64,000 bases of DNA, from NCBI RefSeq assembly GCF_028737195.1, contig NZ_JAQZAJ010000003.1, forward strand, positions 248,001-312,000. Direction: 5' to 3'. The DNA comes from Pseudovibrio exalbescens (lineage in GTDB: Bacteria; Pseudomonadota; Alphaproteobacteria; Rhizobiales; Stappiaceae). This document shows positions 26,471-35,962 of the stretch, piece after piece. The notes under the pieces are model-generated. The model was not told the origin of the DNA, made no database searches, and saw only the letters and a list, made by a program, of their open reading frames with translations. Position 1 is the first letter of the stretch; every line of letters starts with the position of its first letter. The position numbers and the translations under genes were made by a program.

Positions 26471-27397
26471 ATGCAGAGCGCAGAGCGGAGTCTGGGGCAT
26501 AACTCTTTCCTCAACGCGGCGGAAAGGCGAAAGCAACTCATTGCCGGGTTGATGAACAATGATGCAGGTGGGCATTCCATGCAGAACGGGGCTGGCGATG
26601 CTGGTGCTGAAAAGCCCAGTGCTGAAGATCTGATTTCCGAGATAGAAGAGCGCGCAAAGACCAACGGAATCTACTTGCCGGATGGTTTCTTGAGAAATCC
26701 TGAGGCAGTGCGTTTGGGTTCCGAAAGTCGTGCCAACGCAAATGGCGTAAATGGTGCATCTGCCTTGAACGGTGGCGGCAGTCACAAATCTCCTAGGCTC
26801 GCGTCTAATTCAGCAGTACCGGAGAGCTTACAGGTTAATGGCGCTGACAACGAGCCATCTGACGAAACTACTCCGAAGAGTAATGATGATGAAGCTTCGA
26901 GCTCACCTGCGCAGGCTGGAGGTCAAGGCGGTGGTGGAGGCGATGGAGGCAATGGAGGTGACGGCGACGGTTCATCACCGAAAGATGCGAAGGAAGACCC
27001 TATGCCAGGCAATGCGCTAACGACGACTTCAGCGCCGGACACATCCAAGCTCAACCAGCAGGTCGTTCAGGCCGTTCAGTTCACAAACTATGAGAACGCA
27101 AACTATCTGCCGGAGATGATTTCGGCTCCTGCTGAGGTGATGGCGACGCAGACCGCAGGCCATGCAACGCAGAATGCAGAAAGCTACATGAACGGCATCA
27201 TGCAGATTGCCGTAGCCGCCCAGGCCGTTGTTGCCGCCAAGATTGCCGAGAACCCGGCAGAAGCTTCAGTGGATGCTGAAGCTTTGACCCAGCTGCAAGC
27301 CATGGTGACTGCCGCGATCACTGCGTTTGGCGATGCGAGCACCACTGCTGGAACCGCAGCCAAGACAATCATTACGGATACCAAGGTGAGTAGCTAA
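26471..27397 (+). CDS. Large Reb-associated protein with Reb-like C-terminal domain
   Basis: This 308-residue protein has a helical N-terminus (1-85). A long low-complexity segment rich in Asn, Ser, Glu and Gly follows, with a Gly/Asp tract at about 150-168. The Ala-rich C-terminal part begins near residue 191. The segment LNQQVVQAVQFTNYENANYLP, then APAEVMATQTAGHATQNAE, resembles the Reb repeat pattern (xxAVxxTN, APAxxM, QNA). The ATG at 26471 has AAGG too close; the start may be elsewhere. It sits 28 bp after the first reb gene. It could be a structural, anchoring or targeting R-body component. The Reb-like call is by eye. Confidence 0.7.
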   Translation: MQSAERSLGHNSFLNAAERRKQLIAGLMNNDAGGHSMQNGAGDAGAEKPSAEDLISEIEERAKTNGIYLPDGFLRNPEAVRLGSESRANANGVNGASALNGGGSHKSPRLASNSAVPESLQVNGADNEPSDETTPKSNDDEASSSPAQAGGQGGGGGDGGNGGDGDGSSPKDAKEDPMPGNALTTTSAPDTSKLNQQVVQAVQFTNYENANYLPEMISAPAEVMATQTAGHATQNAESYMNGIMQIAVAAQAVVAAKIAENPAEASVDAEALTQLQAMVTAAITAFGDASTTAGTAAKTIITDTKVSS

Positions 27398-27423
27398 AGC
27401 CCGGTTGGATGGAGTGGACAGTC

Positions 27424-27621
27424 ATGGCGGACCAAACAAGTCAGGAAAACGCAACGCAAGGTGCGCCAGGCCAAACGCCACCTTCAGGCAGTACTGCCGA
27501 GAACAAGCTGTTTTCAGATGCGTTCATGACGGCCCTCAAGGCGGGCGTTCAGCTTTCAAAAAAGGAGCAGCTTCTCTTGTTCGTGATGCTGCAATACCTG
27601 CGCAAGCAGAGAGGCAACTAG
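27424..27621 (+). CDS. Small protein of the reb locus, 65 residues
   Basis: The N-terminal half is polar and Gln/Ser/Pro-rich. The C-terminal half is an amphipathic helix (AFMTALKAGVQLSKKEQLLL, then FVMLQYLRKQRGN). GGAG lies upstream of the ATG at 27424. The family is not recognised. Its position between the 308-residue Reb-like gene (27-bp gap) and the following small genes, all on the same strand, marks it as part of the reb transcript. It has no signal peptide and no enzyme motif. Confidence 0.65.
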   Translation: MADQTSQENATQGAPGQTPPSGSTAENKLFSDAFMTALKAGVQLSKKEQLLLFVMLQYLRKQRGN

Positions 27622-27653
27622 CGCTGTCCTGCCAACTCAATTGGAGAAAGCCC

Positions 27654-28049
27654 ATGGAGAGAGACATCAACTACATCCGAGAGGAGTTGGACGAGGTGAC
27701 GCTGACGCACCTGCGCCGCTGGATTGTTCTTCTTGAGGAGGCGCAAGGCAAGGAGCGCCCCTGTGAAATCCAGCACAACTCCCTGCCGGGATACCTAGCC
27801 TATCTCAACAGTGCCCGAAATGCGCTCTGCCGTGCCGAGGTTCTCGCCGGCTCCACGTTTGAGGAGACAGCAAGTGTCCGTGTGGAAGTGGATGAACGCG
27901 TCATGGATGAAGAGTTGATCACTGAAGAGGGTGAGATCGACGTCCATGAAGAGATTGTGGAAGAGTTTATCGAAAAGGAGAGGGTCTATGAGCGGTCAGG
28001 ACGATCCCGCGAGTGCGGTCGGGCAAGGGGAGAGCGCGGCCGGAGCTGA
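27654..28049 (+). CDS. Unknown 131-residue acidic protein of the reb locus
   Basis: The frame begins at an ATG with GGAG seven bases upstream. The N-terminal 75 residues look like a helical domain (DINYIREELDEVTLTHLRRW, then EEAQGKERPCEIQHN). Residues 80-120 are very acidic, with a Val/Glu-rich stretch around EELITEEGEIDVHEE. The C-terminus turns Arg/Gly-rich. The last 62 bases overlap the next gene in another frame, so the Arg-rich tail is probably a by-product of that overlap. No family is recognised; a role in R-body production is inferred only from position. Confidence 0.6.
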   Translation: MERDINYIREELDEVTLTHLRRWIVLLEEAQGKERPCEIQHNSLPGYLAYLNSARNALCRAEVLAGSTFEETASVRVEVDERVMDEELITEEGEIDVHEEIVEEFIEKERVYERSGRSRECGRARGERGRS

Positions 28050-28626
28050 TAACTCATCAGCCCAGCAGGCAAGTCAAACGCAACCCAACGAAGCGCCCGT
28101 GGATCAGGTTGCTGCGGCCCAGAAGCAGGTAGAACAGGCGCTACAGAATTTTCAGGCGCTCAAGCAGTCAATTCCCAATCTGAAGCAGGTCGTCGCTGAG
28201 ATGAAGCAGCAGCAGGTGGATGTTGAGCAGGCAAGCCAACACATCAGTTCAAGCGCCCAGGCGGTCATGCAAGAGGTAGATAGTGCGGTGAAGCAGATGA
28301 ATGCGACCGTGCAGGGCGAGGTAAACTCTATGCTTCACGGATTGCCGCAGGAGCCAAGTGCTCAGCCGGCCTCATCGCCGCAGGAGCAAAGCAGCTCAGC
28401 CTCTACGCCGCCACCTCAGACAAAGCAAGCGCAAGCTCAACCTGCTGCGACTGCGCAAGCCACCCAGACGATGGCAACCCAGCACCCGCAAACAGCGATT
28501 GCAAGTCAGGTGGCTGATGCGATGCGGCAGATTATCCGAAATGAGGTGCAGCAGGCTGTCTCGGAACAGATCGCCCCTCTGGCGGCAGAGATCAGTAAAA
28601 TTGTCTCAAGCTCTCGGTCTCGTTAA
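27988..28626 (+). CDS. Unknown 212-residue coiled-coil, Gln-rich protein of the reb locus
   Basis: The start at 27988 has AAGGAGAGG upstream, inside the end of the previous gene (62-bp overlap, different frame), so translation is likely coupled. Residues 45-125 form a long heptad-like helix (VEQALQNFQALKQSIPNLKQ and onward). A Gln/Ser/Pro/Ala-rich disordered linker follows at about 125-185, then a terminal helix (VADAMRQIIRNEVQQAVSEQ). The Gln/Ala composition resembles Reb proteins, but no Reb motif is clear. It could be a scaffold or chaperone-like component; the function is unknown. Confidence 0.65.
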   Translation: MSGQDDPASAVGQGESAAGADNSSAQQASQTQPNEAPVDQVAAAQKQVEQALQNFQALKQSIPNLKQVVAEMKQQQVDVEQASQHISSSAQAVMQEVDSAVKQMNATVQGEVNSMLHGLPQEPSAQPASSPQEQSSSASTPPPQTKQAQAQPAATAQATQTMATQHPQTAIASQVADAMRQIIRNEVQQAVSEQIAPLAAEISKIVSSSRSR

Positions 28627-28732
28627 GTATTAGAGGTGTTTTCAGGGTCTGAATTTGGTTTCACAAGAAAAAGAAAATTGCGTCTTAGTAGCTGTACACA
28701 ATTTGTACTGAATTCTCACAGGAGACAGATTT

Positions 28733-29053
28733 ATGGCAGATCCAACTACTGTAAGCCCAATGGTTACAGATGCAGTAACACAGTCGAACGTGAAGGTTAT
28801 TGCAGAAGCGCCAGCAATGGCCATGGGCAGTATCTTTCAGACCATGTCGCACTCAACCGGCATCTTGTTTGAGAATGCGGTGTCGGCTGCACAGCAGCAG
28901 ACCACTCTGTCTCAAGCCGCGTCTAACCAGGGTGTCATGCAGATCTACTCAATGGACACCATGGCGGGTGCCGGTGCCACTGAGAAGGTGGCACAGAGCG
29001 GTGAAGCTGACAACCTGACCACGCTGCTGACCGTACTGCAGTCTTTTACCTAA
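28733..29053 (+). CDS. RebB-type R-body protein (106 residues)
   Basis: This is a full-length RebB-family protein. The pattern runs VSPMVTDAVTQSNVKVIAEAP, AMAMGSIFQTMSHSTGILFEN, AVSAAQQQ and GVMQIYSMDTM. This is the Reb core, in which small hydrophobic helices assemble into the R-body ribbon in Caedibacter. AGGAGA lies eight bases before the ATG. The 106-bp gap after the previous gene contains GTACA(N5)TGTAC, which could be part of a separate promoter for the last two genes. About 88% identical by eye to the next gene. Confidence 0.93.
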   Translation: MADPTTVSPMVTDAVTQSNVKVIAEAPAMAMGSIFQTMSHSTGILFENAVSAAQQQTTLSQAASNQGVMQIYSMDTMAGAGATEKVAQSGEADNLTTLLTVLQSFT

Positions 29054-29171
29054 TACCTGACATTCGGGCTTTAGAGCTCATCTATCTGGCCTCGGCAATC
29101 AGTCTCTAGTTGTGTTTCAATGCCGTAACTGCCGGGCGCCACCCTTGATTATCACTGAGGAGACCTAAGAA

Positions 29172-29504
29172 ATGGCAGATCCAACAACCGTGAACCCGAT
29201 GATCACCGACGCTGTGACACAGTCCAACGTCAAGGTGGTCGGTGAGGCCCCGGCAATGGCCATGGGCAGCTTGTTCCAGAGCATGGCACACTCAACCGGT
29301 ATCCTGTTTGAGAACGCTGTATCTGCTGCACAGCAGCAGAACACCCTTTCTCAAGCTGCAACCAACCAGGGTGTTATGCAGATCTATTCCATGGATACCA
29401 TGGCTGGTGCAGGCGCAACCGAGAAAGTGGCTCAAAGCGGTACCGCAGACAATCTGACAACCATGCTGACCGTTCTGCAGGCACTGGGCAACACTGGCCG
29501 ATAA
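29172..29504 (+). CDS. RebB-type R-body protein (110 residues), near-duplicate
   Basis: This protein is almost the same as the one at 28733. Only about a dozen of 104 aligned residues differ (for example VNPMITDAVTQ against VSPMVTDAVTQ), plus a four- to six-residue extension (GNTGR). It has its own strong GGAGA ribosome binding site. A recent tandem duplication is likely. In known R-body systems several Reb paralogues are needed together, so the pair may be functionally distinct. A terminator follows and closes the reb transcript. Confidence 0.93.
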   Translation: MADPTTVNPMITDAVTQSNVKVVGEAPAMAMGSLFQSMAHSTGILFENAVSAAQQQNTLSQAATNQGVMQIYSMDTMAGAGATEKVAQSGTADNLTTMLTVLQALGNTGR

Positions 29505-29525
29505 GCTTGCATCATGAGAACCTAG

Positions 29526-29560
29526 AAAGTGCTGTCATTGTCGGCAGCACTTTTCTTTTG
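29526..29560 (+). terminator. Rho-independent terminator of the reb locus
   Basis: A 9-bp stem (AAAGTGCTG against CAGCACTTT) with a 10-base loop runs into TTTTCTTTT, 21 bases after the last reb stop. Confidence 0.87.
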
Positions 29561-29637
29561 GTCGGAGCTCTTCACATCTGGGTGTTTTTCGGTATATAGC
29601 GCGCTAGTCATTAACCCGAATAATTCAAAAGCTCTGC

Positions 29638-30423
29638 ATGCCCCAAGTTCTTGTTGTCGCCCTCTATAAATTTGTTCCCTTTGAAGACTTCGAAAGTCAC
29701 AGGGAGCCCCTTCTGGAGTTCTGCAAAGCACGCGATATTCGCGGCAGCTTGCTGATTGCTAAAGAGGGCATGAACGGAACTGTGGCAGGCGAGGAGAAAC
29801 ACGTTCGGGACCTTTTGGACCATATAAAAAGCGATCCCCGCTTTGCCGATTTGACGCACAAAGAGTCTTGGGCTGAGCGTATTCCTTTCCGCCGTATGAA
29901 GGTCCGCTTGAAGAAAGAGATCGTCAATATGGGCCTCCCGACGATCGATCCACGGCAAACGGTGGGCACCTATGTGAAACCGGAGGATTGGAACGCGCTG
30001 ATCAGTGATCCGGATGTTGTCGTTATTGATACCCGGAATGATTACGAAGTGGCGATGGGTACATTCGAGCGTGCCATTGATCCGGAAACGGAAACCTTCA
30101 AAGAGTTTCCGGATTGGGTCAAAGAACATGGTGAACTGAAGCAAGCCAAGAAAGTAGCGATGTTCTGCACCGGCGGTATACGCTGCGAAAAGGCGACAGC
30201 CCTCATGCTGGAAGAGGGGTATGACGAGGTTTACCACTTGGAAGGTGGCATTCTGAACTATCTGGAAAAAGTGCCTGAGGAACAGAGCCTCTGGAAGGGA
30301 GAGTGTTTTGTATTCGATGACCGCGTATCAGTTGATCATGCCTTGAAGCCAGTTTGGGGCAAGAACGTGCCAGAAAAGACGCGAAAGATCCTTGCTGACT
30401 ACATGATCAACGACGACGATTGA
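29638..30423 (+). CDS. trhO: tRNA uridine-34 hydroxylase TrhO (rhodanese-like)
   Basis: This 261-residue protein is of the YceA/TrhO family. An N-terminal acylphosphatase-like domain ([27 protein letters not shown]) is followed by a rhodanese domain with the active cysteine Cys177 in [10 protein letters not shown]. TrhO hydroxylates U34 of certain tRNAs to 5-hydroxyuridine with molecular oxygen, the first step toward cmo5U/mo5U. It stands alone after the reb terminator. It starts at an ATG without a strong ribosome binding site, but the start agrees with the family. Confidence 0.93.
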   Translation: MPQVLVVALYKFVPFEDFESHREPLLEFCKARDIRGSLLIAKEGMNGTVAGEEKHVRDLLDHIKSDPRFADLTHKESWAERIPFRRMKVRLKKEIVNMGLPTIDPRQTVGTYVKPEDWNALISDPDVVVIDTRNDYEVAMGTFERAIDPETETFKEFPDWVKEHGELKQAKKVAMFCTGGIRCEKATALMLEEGYDEVYHLEGGILNYLEKVPEEQSLWKGECFVFDDRVSVDHALKPVWGKNVPEKTRKILADYMINDDD

Positions 30424-30427
30424 AGGC

Positions 30428-30460
30428 AAAGCTCTCCCGAGAGTCCTCGAGAGAGCTTTT
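30428..30460 (+). terminator. Rho-independent terminator of trhO
   Basis: AAAGCTCTC and GAGAGCTTT form a 9-bp stem followed by T's, immediately after the trhO stop and before the convergent gene. Confidence 0.75.
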
Positions 30461-30463
30461 GAA

Positions 30464-31339
30464 TTATCCGAAACGGTGGCTTGGAACACCCTTTGCCCCC
30501 GGGGTCATTACAAAGACGCTGCCGGAGAGTGGGTATTTGGTCATGAGTTCCGGATCGCTGTGCGGTTTGAGCGTTGTGACCACCAGATGATCCAGATCGG
30601 GGCCCGCAAAGCAGGGCATTGTCGGGCGTGGCGCTGGCATTCCGATGGACATGATCAGGTTCCCGCTCGGTGAAAAGCAGTTGACGTTGCCCGCGGAAAC
30701 ACCGGCACTCCAGTAATTTCCGTCGGCATCGATGGTCCCTCCATCCGGGCGTCCCAGCGTGTTGTCCAATTGGAGATACTGTGTGCGGTTGCTCAAGGCT
30801 CCCGTTGTCGGGTCAAAATCATAACGATCAACGCGGCCTGTGCTTGAGTCTGAATGGAACATCTGACTTCCATCTGGGGACCACGCCAGACCATTGGAAA
30901 CATGGATCTCCTCGGCAATCTTGCTAACGGTTCCGTCAGGCGCCACGCGGTAGAGTGTTGCAATTGGCTTGCGCGGCGAACGGTCATCCATTGTTCCAAC
31001 CCAGAACGCACCATCAGGGCCAACTTTGCCGTCGTTCAGTCGGGTGCGGTCGTCGTTGGCTTCGATTTGGACGAGTACTTCTCGCGCACCGGTTTCCTTG
31101 TCGAACAAAAGGATTTCGTCGTGATGGGCCACAATCAGGCCTCCATCCTTGCACAGGCCAAAAGAGCCAACTGTCTTTTCGAAGACCCAGCTGCGTAGCG
31201 CCTGTGTTTCCCAGTCAAAAGCCCAAATCGCATGGCCGAGAATGTCGCAGAATAGCAGTGTGTTGGTGTGATCGTCCCAAACCGCGCCTTCGGCAAGGTC
31301 AAAACGGGGTGGGGTAAGACTTGTAATGGGGTCGACCAA
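30464..31339 (-). CDS. SMP-30/gluconolactonase/LRE family protein
   Basis: This 291-residue six-bladed propeller protein has the family markers EGAVWDDHTNTLLFCDILG near the N-terminus (metal-binding Glu), RLNDGKVGPDGAFWVGTM in the middle, and VSNGLAWSPDGSQMFHSDS. Members hydrolyse sugar lactones or act on other lactones in sugar catabolism. The sequence alone does not name the substrate. Start is TTG at 31339 (AGGAG about ten bases upstream). It is not adjacent to a sugar operon, though zwf and eda lie about 6 kb away. Confidence 0.9.
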   Translation of the reverse strand: MVDPITSLTPPRFDLAEGAVWDDHTNTLLFCDILGHAIWAFDWETQALRSWVFEKTVGSFGLCKDGGLIVAHHDEILLFDKETGAREVLVQIEANDDRTRLNDGKVGPDGAFWVGTMDDRSPRKPIATLYRVAPDGTVSKIAEEIHVSNGLAWSPDGSQMFHSDSSTGRVDRYDFDPTTGALSNRTQYLQLDNTLGRPDGGTIDADGNYWSAGVSAGNVNCFSPSGNLIMSIGMPAPRPTMPCFAGPDLDHLVVTTLKPHSDPELMTKYPLSGSVFVMTPGAKGVPSHRFG

Positions 31340-31463
31340 GGTTATGTGCTCCTGACGGCGTTGGATTGGAGAAGCCTTTATACGGCGTTACCCTTTTGCG
31401 GTCGAGGCGAAGGACGCCATCGAGGCTGAATTGGCCGTATCCTTGACGCTTTTTCCTTGTTTT

Positions 31464-31973
31464 TCAAAGCGAAATAGGAAAAGCTGTACCTTGCTTGATG
31501 GACCGAATGGCAAACGACGACCGCATCTTGGCCACGCCCGGTAGACGTGTGAGGTGCTGGCGGTGTATACGCTCGAAGTCAGCGGGATCTTCGGCTGCAA
31601 TCCGCAGTAGATAGTCCGCATCACCGCCCATCAAGTGGCACTCAATGATCTCTGGAGAGGCTGCGACGGACCGCTCGAAGGCCTGCAGCGCATCCTCTGA
31701 CTGGGAGGCCAGTGAGATCTCGACGAAGACGCTCATACTGCGGCCAATCTTCTCCGGATTGAGGATGGCCACGTAACGATCAATGATACCCGCGGCTTCG
31801 AGTGCCCGAACCCGTCGCAGGCAGGCGGACGCCGATAGGCTCACCTTTGATGCCAGATCCGAGTTGGGTATCCGTCCATCTGCCTGAAGATGTTTCAGGA
31901 TTTGCAGATCGATTTTATCGATTTTCACTTTTTGCGATGCTTTCGAATTATGTTCGAAGAATCCTCTATTCAT
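31464..31973 (-). CDS. Lrp/AsnC-family regulator, divergent from ald
   Basis: This 169-residue protein has an N-terminal helix-turn-helix (IDLQILKHLQADGRIPNSDL, ASACLRRVRALEAAGII). A C-terminal RAM domain (MSVFVEISLASQSEDALQAF, ECHLMGGDADYLLRI) binds an amino acid effector. Divergent Lrp regulators next to alanine dehydrogenase (AldR type) normally activate ald in response to alanine. The ATG at 31973 is taken because the upstream extension would overlap the ald leader; no clear ribosome binding site is visible. Two TTCGAA hexamers 11 bp apart (31942-31958) lie in its first codons. Confidence 0.92.
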   Translation of the reverse strand: MNRGFFEHNSKASQKVKIDKIDLQILKHLQADGRIPNSDLASKVSLSASACLRRVRALEAAGIIDRYVAILNPEKIGRSMSVFVEISLASQSEDALQAFERSVAASPEIIECHLMGGDADYLLRIAAEDPADFERIHRQHLTRLPGVAKMRSSFAIRSIKQGTAFPISL

Positions 31974-32089
31974 TGCAATAATGACGCGATTTATTTGTGA
32001 TGTCAGTAGATATTTGCAAGCACCTTCGCCTGATACATCTCTACTTTTTCGTGGAACCACATATTTCATCGCCGCATAGGGAGACAAAA

Positions 32090-33205
32090 ATGCGTGTAGG
32101 TGTGCCCAAGGAGATCAAGAACCACGAGTATCGTGTTGGGTTGACCCCAGACAATGTCCGCGAGGTGGTCGCGCACGGTCACTCTGTCCTCATGGAAACA
32201 GGCGCGGGACTTGGCATCAGTGCTGCTGACGAGGAGTATATTGCTGCTGGTGCCGAGATTGCAGCTACTGCGAAGGATGTCTTTGATAACTCCGAAATGA
32301 TCGTGAAGGTCAAAGAACCGCAAGCGGTTGAACGCGCCATGTTGCGTCCAGATCACATCCTCTTTACCTACCTGCATTTGGCTCCCGACCCAGAACAAAC
32401 CGCTGACCTTGTGAAGTCAGGTGCTGTTTGCATTGCTTACGAAACCGTACGCGACACACATGGCCGTCTCCCTCTTCTGGCACCAATGTCTCAGGTTGCA
32501 GGTCGTTTGGCTGTGCAGGCCGGTGCGGCAGCCCTTCAGAAGGCCAATGGTGGCCTGGGCGTGTTGCTTGGCGGTGTTCCGGGTGTGGCTCCTGCCAAGG
32601 TCGTGGTGATTGGTGGCGGCGTGGTTGGCGCACACTCCATTGCAATGGCGTTGGGCCTTGGGGCGGATGTGACGGTTCTGGACAGAGACGTAAATGTATT
32701 GAGCGCGCTTTCCGCACAGTTCGGACCGGCGCTGAAGACTGTCTTCTCCACTCGTGCAAGCCTCGAACAGAACGTACTGGCGGCGGACTTGGTGATTGGT
32801 GCGGTATTGGTTGCTGGTGCGGCTGCGCCAAAGCTGGTAACCGCCGAACACGTTAAGAAGATGAAGGCGGGGTCTGTTCTCGTTGATGTGGCGATCGATC
32901 AGGGCGGCTGCTTTGAAACCTCTCACGCGACGACCCACGCGGATCCGACCTACATTGTCGATGATGTGGTTCACTATTGCGTGGCGAACATGCCGGGCGC
33001 AGTTCCGCGCACTTCCACTGAGGCGCTCAACAACGCAACGCTGCCATATGTTCTAGGCCTTGCTGACCTGGGCTATGAGAAGGCTCTGAAAACCATTCCG
33101 GGTTTCTTGCCGGGTCTCAATGTCTACAAGGGCAAGGTCACGGTTGAGGAAGTTGCCGAAAATCTTGGCTACGAGTACGTTGCCCCCGACGTTGCCCTCG
33201 GCTAG
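32090..33205 (+). CDS. ald: Alanine dehydrogenase
   Basis: This 371-residue NAD-dependent enzyme interconverts L-alanine with pyruvate and ammonia. The opening [20 protein letters not shown] holds the substrate-binding Arg15. The Rossmann loop is [22 protein letters not shown], and [13 protein letters not shown] lies near the end of the NAD domain. AGGGAGA precedes the ATG at 32090; the longer frame from 31997 is not needed. It is divergently arranged with an Lrp-type regulator, its probable activator, with about 116 bp between the two starts. Confidence 0.97.
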   Translation: MRVGVPKEIKNHEYRVGLTPDNVREVVAHGHSVLMETGAGLGISAADEEYIAAGAEIAATAKDVFDNSEMIVKVKEPQAVERAMLRPDHILFTYLHLAPDPEQTADLVKSGAVCIAYETVRDTHGRLPLLAPMSQVAGRLAVQAGAAALQKANGGLGVLLGGVPGVAPAKVVVIGGGVVGAHSIAMALGLGADVTVLDRDVNVLSALSAQFGPALKTVFSTRASLEQNVLAADLVIGAVLVAGAAAPKLVTAEHVKKMKAGSVLVDVAIDQGGCFETSHATTHADPTYIVDDVVHYCVANMPGAVPRTSTEALNNATLPYVLGLADLGYEKALKTIPGFLPGLNVYKGKVTVEEVAENLGYEYVAPDVALG

Positions 33206-33222
33206 AGAATAACGACATTGGG

Positions 33223-33249
33223 CAGCAGCGGCACAGGTGTCGCTGCTGT
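33223..33249 (+). terminator. Hairpin after ald
   Basis: CAGCAGCG and CGCTGCTG form an 8-bp stem with a 10-base loop 17 bases past the stop. Only a short T-run (CTTTC) follows, so it is a weak terminator candidate. Confidence 0.45.
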
Positions 33250-33275
33250 GCACTTTCGGCAAATGCGCAAGTTGC

Positions 33276-33539
33276 CTAGCAGTTGTAGTAGTAGGCGTTG
33301 CCATTTCTATCGTAGCCGACACACCGTCTCGGTGTTGTTGCAGCGCCAATGATACTGCCTGCCAAACCGCCAATAACGGCGCCTCCGACTGCTGAACCAA
33401 CATCACCTGTTGCGGCACCAATTGCTGCACCGGTTGCGGCACCCAAGCCGCCACCCACCAAGGCTCTGTCAGTTCTGTTGTATTCACTACAAGCCGAGAG
33501 GCCCGCGCACAGGGCCAGCACTAGAGCGAGTTTCTTCAT
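33276..33539 (-). CDS. Glycine-zipper lipoprotein, 87 residues
   Basis: A lipoprotein signal sequence with a lipobox (GLSAC, Cys17) is followed by a glycine-zipper segment (GGGLGAATGAAIGAATG, AVIGGLAGSIIGAAT) and a short Cys-containing tail (VGYDRNGNAYYYNC). Such proteins sit in the outer or inner membrane and form helical hairpins; a precise function is unknown. It is paralogous to the gene at 33729, with the same architecture and a DRNG/DQNG tail. Convergent with ald. Confidence 0.88.
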   Translation of the reverse strand: MKKLALVLALCAGLSACSEYNRTDRALVGGGLGAATGAAIGAATGDVGSAVGGAVIGGLAGSIIGAATTPRRCVGYDRNGNAYYYNC

Positions 33540-33672
33540 TGTTGTTCTCCTTCGCCCACCCCGCAGGGATGTGATATTACCCTAGCGTCACTTTTGGGTT
33601 TCGTAAATTGCGAAGGTCGCCCGGAAGTTGATGATGGTTAAGCGAAGGCTTTTGTTTTCTTAGAGATCAAAC

Positions 33673-33702
33673 AAAAAGGCCCCGTGGATACGAGGCCTTT
33701 TC
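33673..33702 (-). terminator. Rho-independent terminator of the 89-residue lipoprotein gene
   Basis: On the - strand, AAAGGCCTCG and CGGGGCCTTT form a stem with a short loop, followed by TTG and T's. It closes the 33729 gene before the second lipoprotein gene. Confidence 0.8.
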
Positions 33703-33728
33703 AAAAATTGAAGGTTTAGCTGGGCCTG

Positions 33729-33998
33729 TTATGGGCAGGCGACTGCATATGGGCGTCCATTCTGATCGTATGCCGTGCAATTCTTTGGAGCGGTCTGGTT
33801 GCCGATGATGCCGCCAGCGACGCCACCAATAGCTGCACCAGTCAGAGTTGAGCCCGTGCTGCCACCGGCTACCGCGCCAACAGCTGCACCGGTTGCAGCG
33901 CCAATACCAGCACCTGCCAGTGTGCGGTCACCCTGACTGGATGTATTGCAGCCCGCCAGAGCGAGCAAAGCCACGCTTACAAGAACGATTTTCTTCAT
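33729..33998 (-). CDS. Glycine-zipper lipoprotein, 89 residues
   Basis: Signal peptide with lipobox LAGC (Cys17), then DRTLAGAGIGAATGAAVGAVAGG and AAIGGVAGGIIGNQTAP, a glycine-zipper membrane hairpin, and a Cys-containing tail (CTAYDQNGRPYAVACP). It is a diverged copy of the 33276 gene; the two are separated by about 190 bp and a terminator, so they are transcribed independently. AGGAG lies upstream of the ATG. Function unknown. Confidence 0.88.
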   Translation of the reverse strand: MKKIVLVSVALLALAGCNTSSQGDRTLAGAGIGAATGAAVGAVAGGSTGSTLTGAAIGGVAGGIIGNQTAPKNCTAYDQNGRPYAVACP

Positions 33999-34108
33999 GT
34001 CAAATTCTCCTCAAGCTGCCAGTGCCAGTCACTTCTATGTTCGGAAGGAATACCCGCAGCAAAACTCTACCTAGATTTCATATAAGCAGGATCGTGTTAA
34101 AAGTGTGG

Positions 34109-35752
<1,644 letters not shown>

Positions 35753-35921
35753 TTTGCATCTCCAGTGGTGCCATTTGGTTGGGCCTGGTCGCCTCTTTTG
35801 TGAGGCTGGTGCTGGCATCGGTCTTGGGATCCGATGAAGAGTGAACCGTTTGAGCGGTCCAAGTCAATTAGCTGAGGCGTGCCAATAGTTCGGCACTCCT
35901 CGGGTCGTGTTGGTACCTAAG

Positions 35922-35954
35922 GGCAATAGCCCCTTCATCGGAGGGGCTATTGCC
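35922..35954. terminator. Perfect 12-bp hairpin between eda and pgi
   Basis: GGCAATAGCCCC and GGGGCTATTGCC are separated by 9 bases, just after the eda stop. There is no T-run, so it may end the eda message with low efficiency or protect the 3' end. Confidence 0.5.
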
Positions 35955-35962
35955 GCGGTTGC

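Noticed and set aside
27405-27653. Upstream extension of the 131-residue reb-locus gene
   Set aside because: It overlaps the 65-residue gene in another frame, while the ATG at 27654 has a strong ribosome binding site and the composition changes there.
25007-29637. Integrated phage or plasmid around the reb locus
   Set aside because: No integrase, transposase, replication gene or repeated tRNA end was found; only the position next to tRNAs is suggestive.
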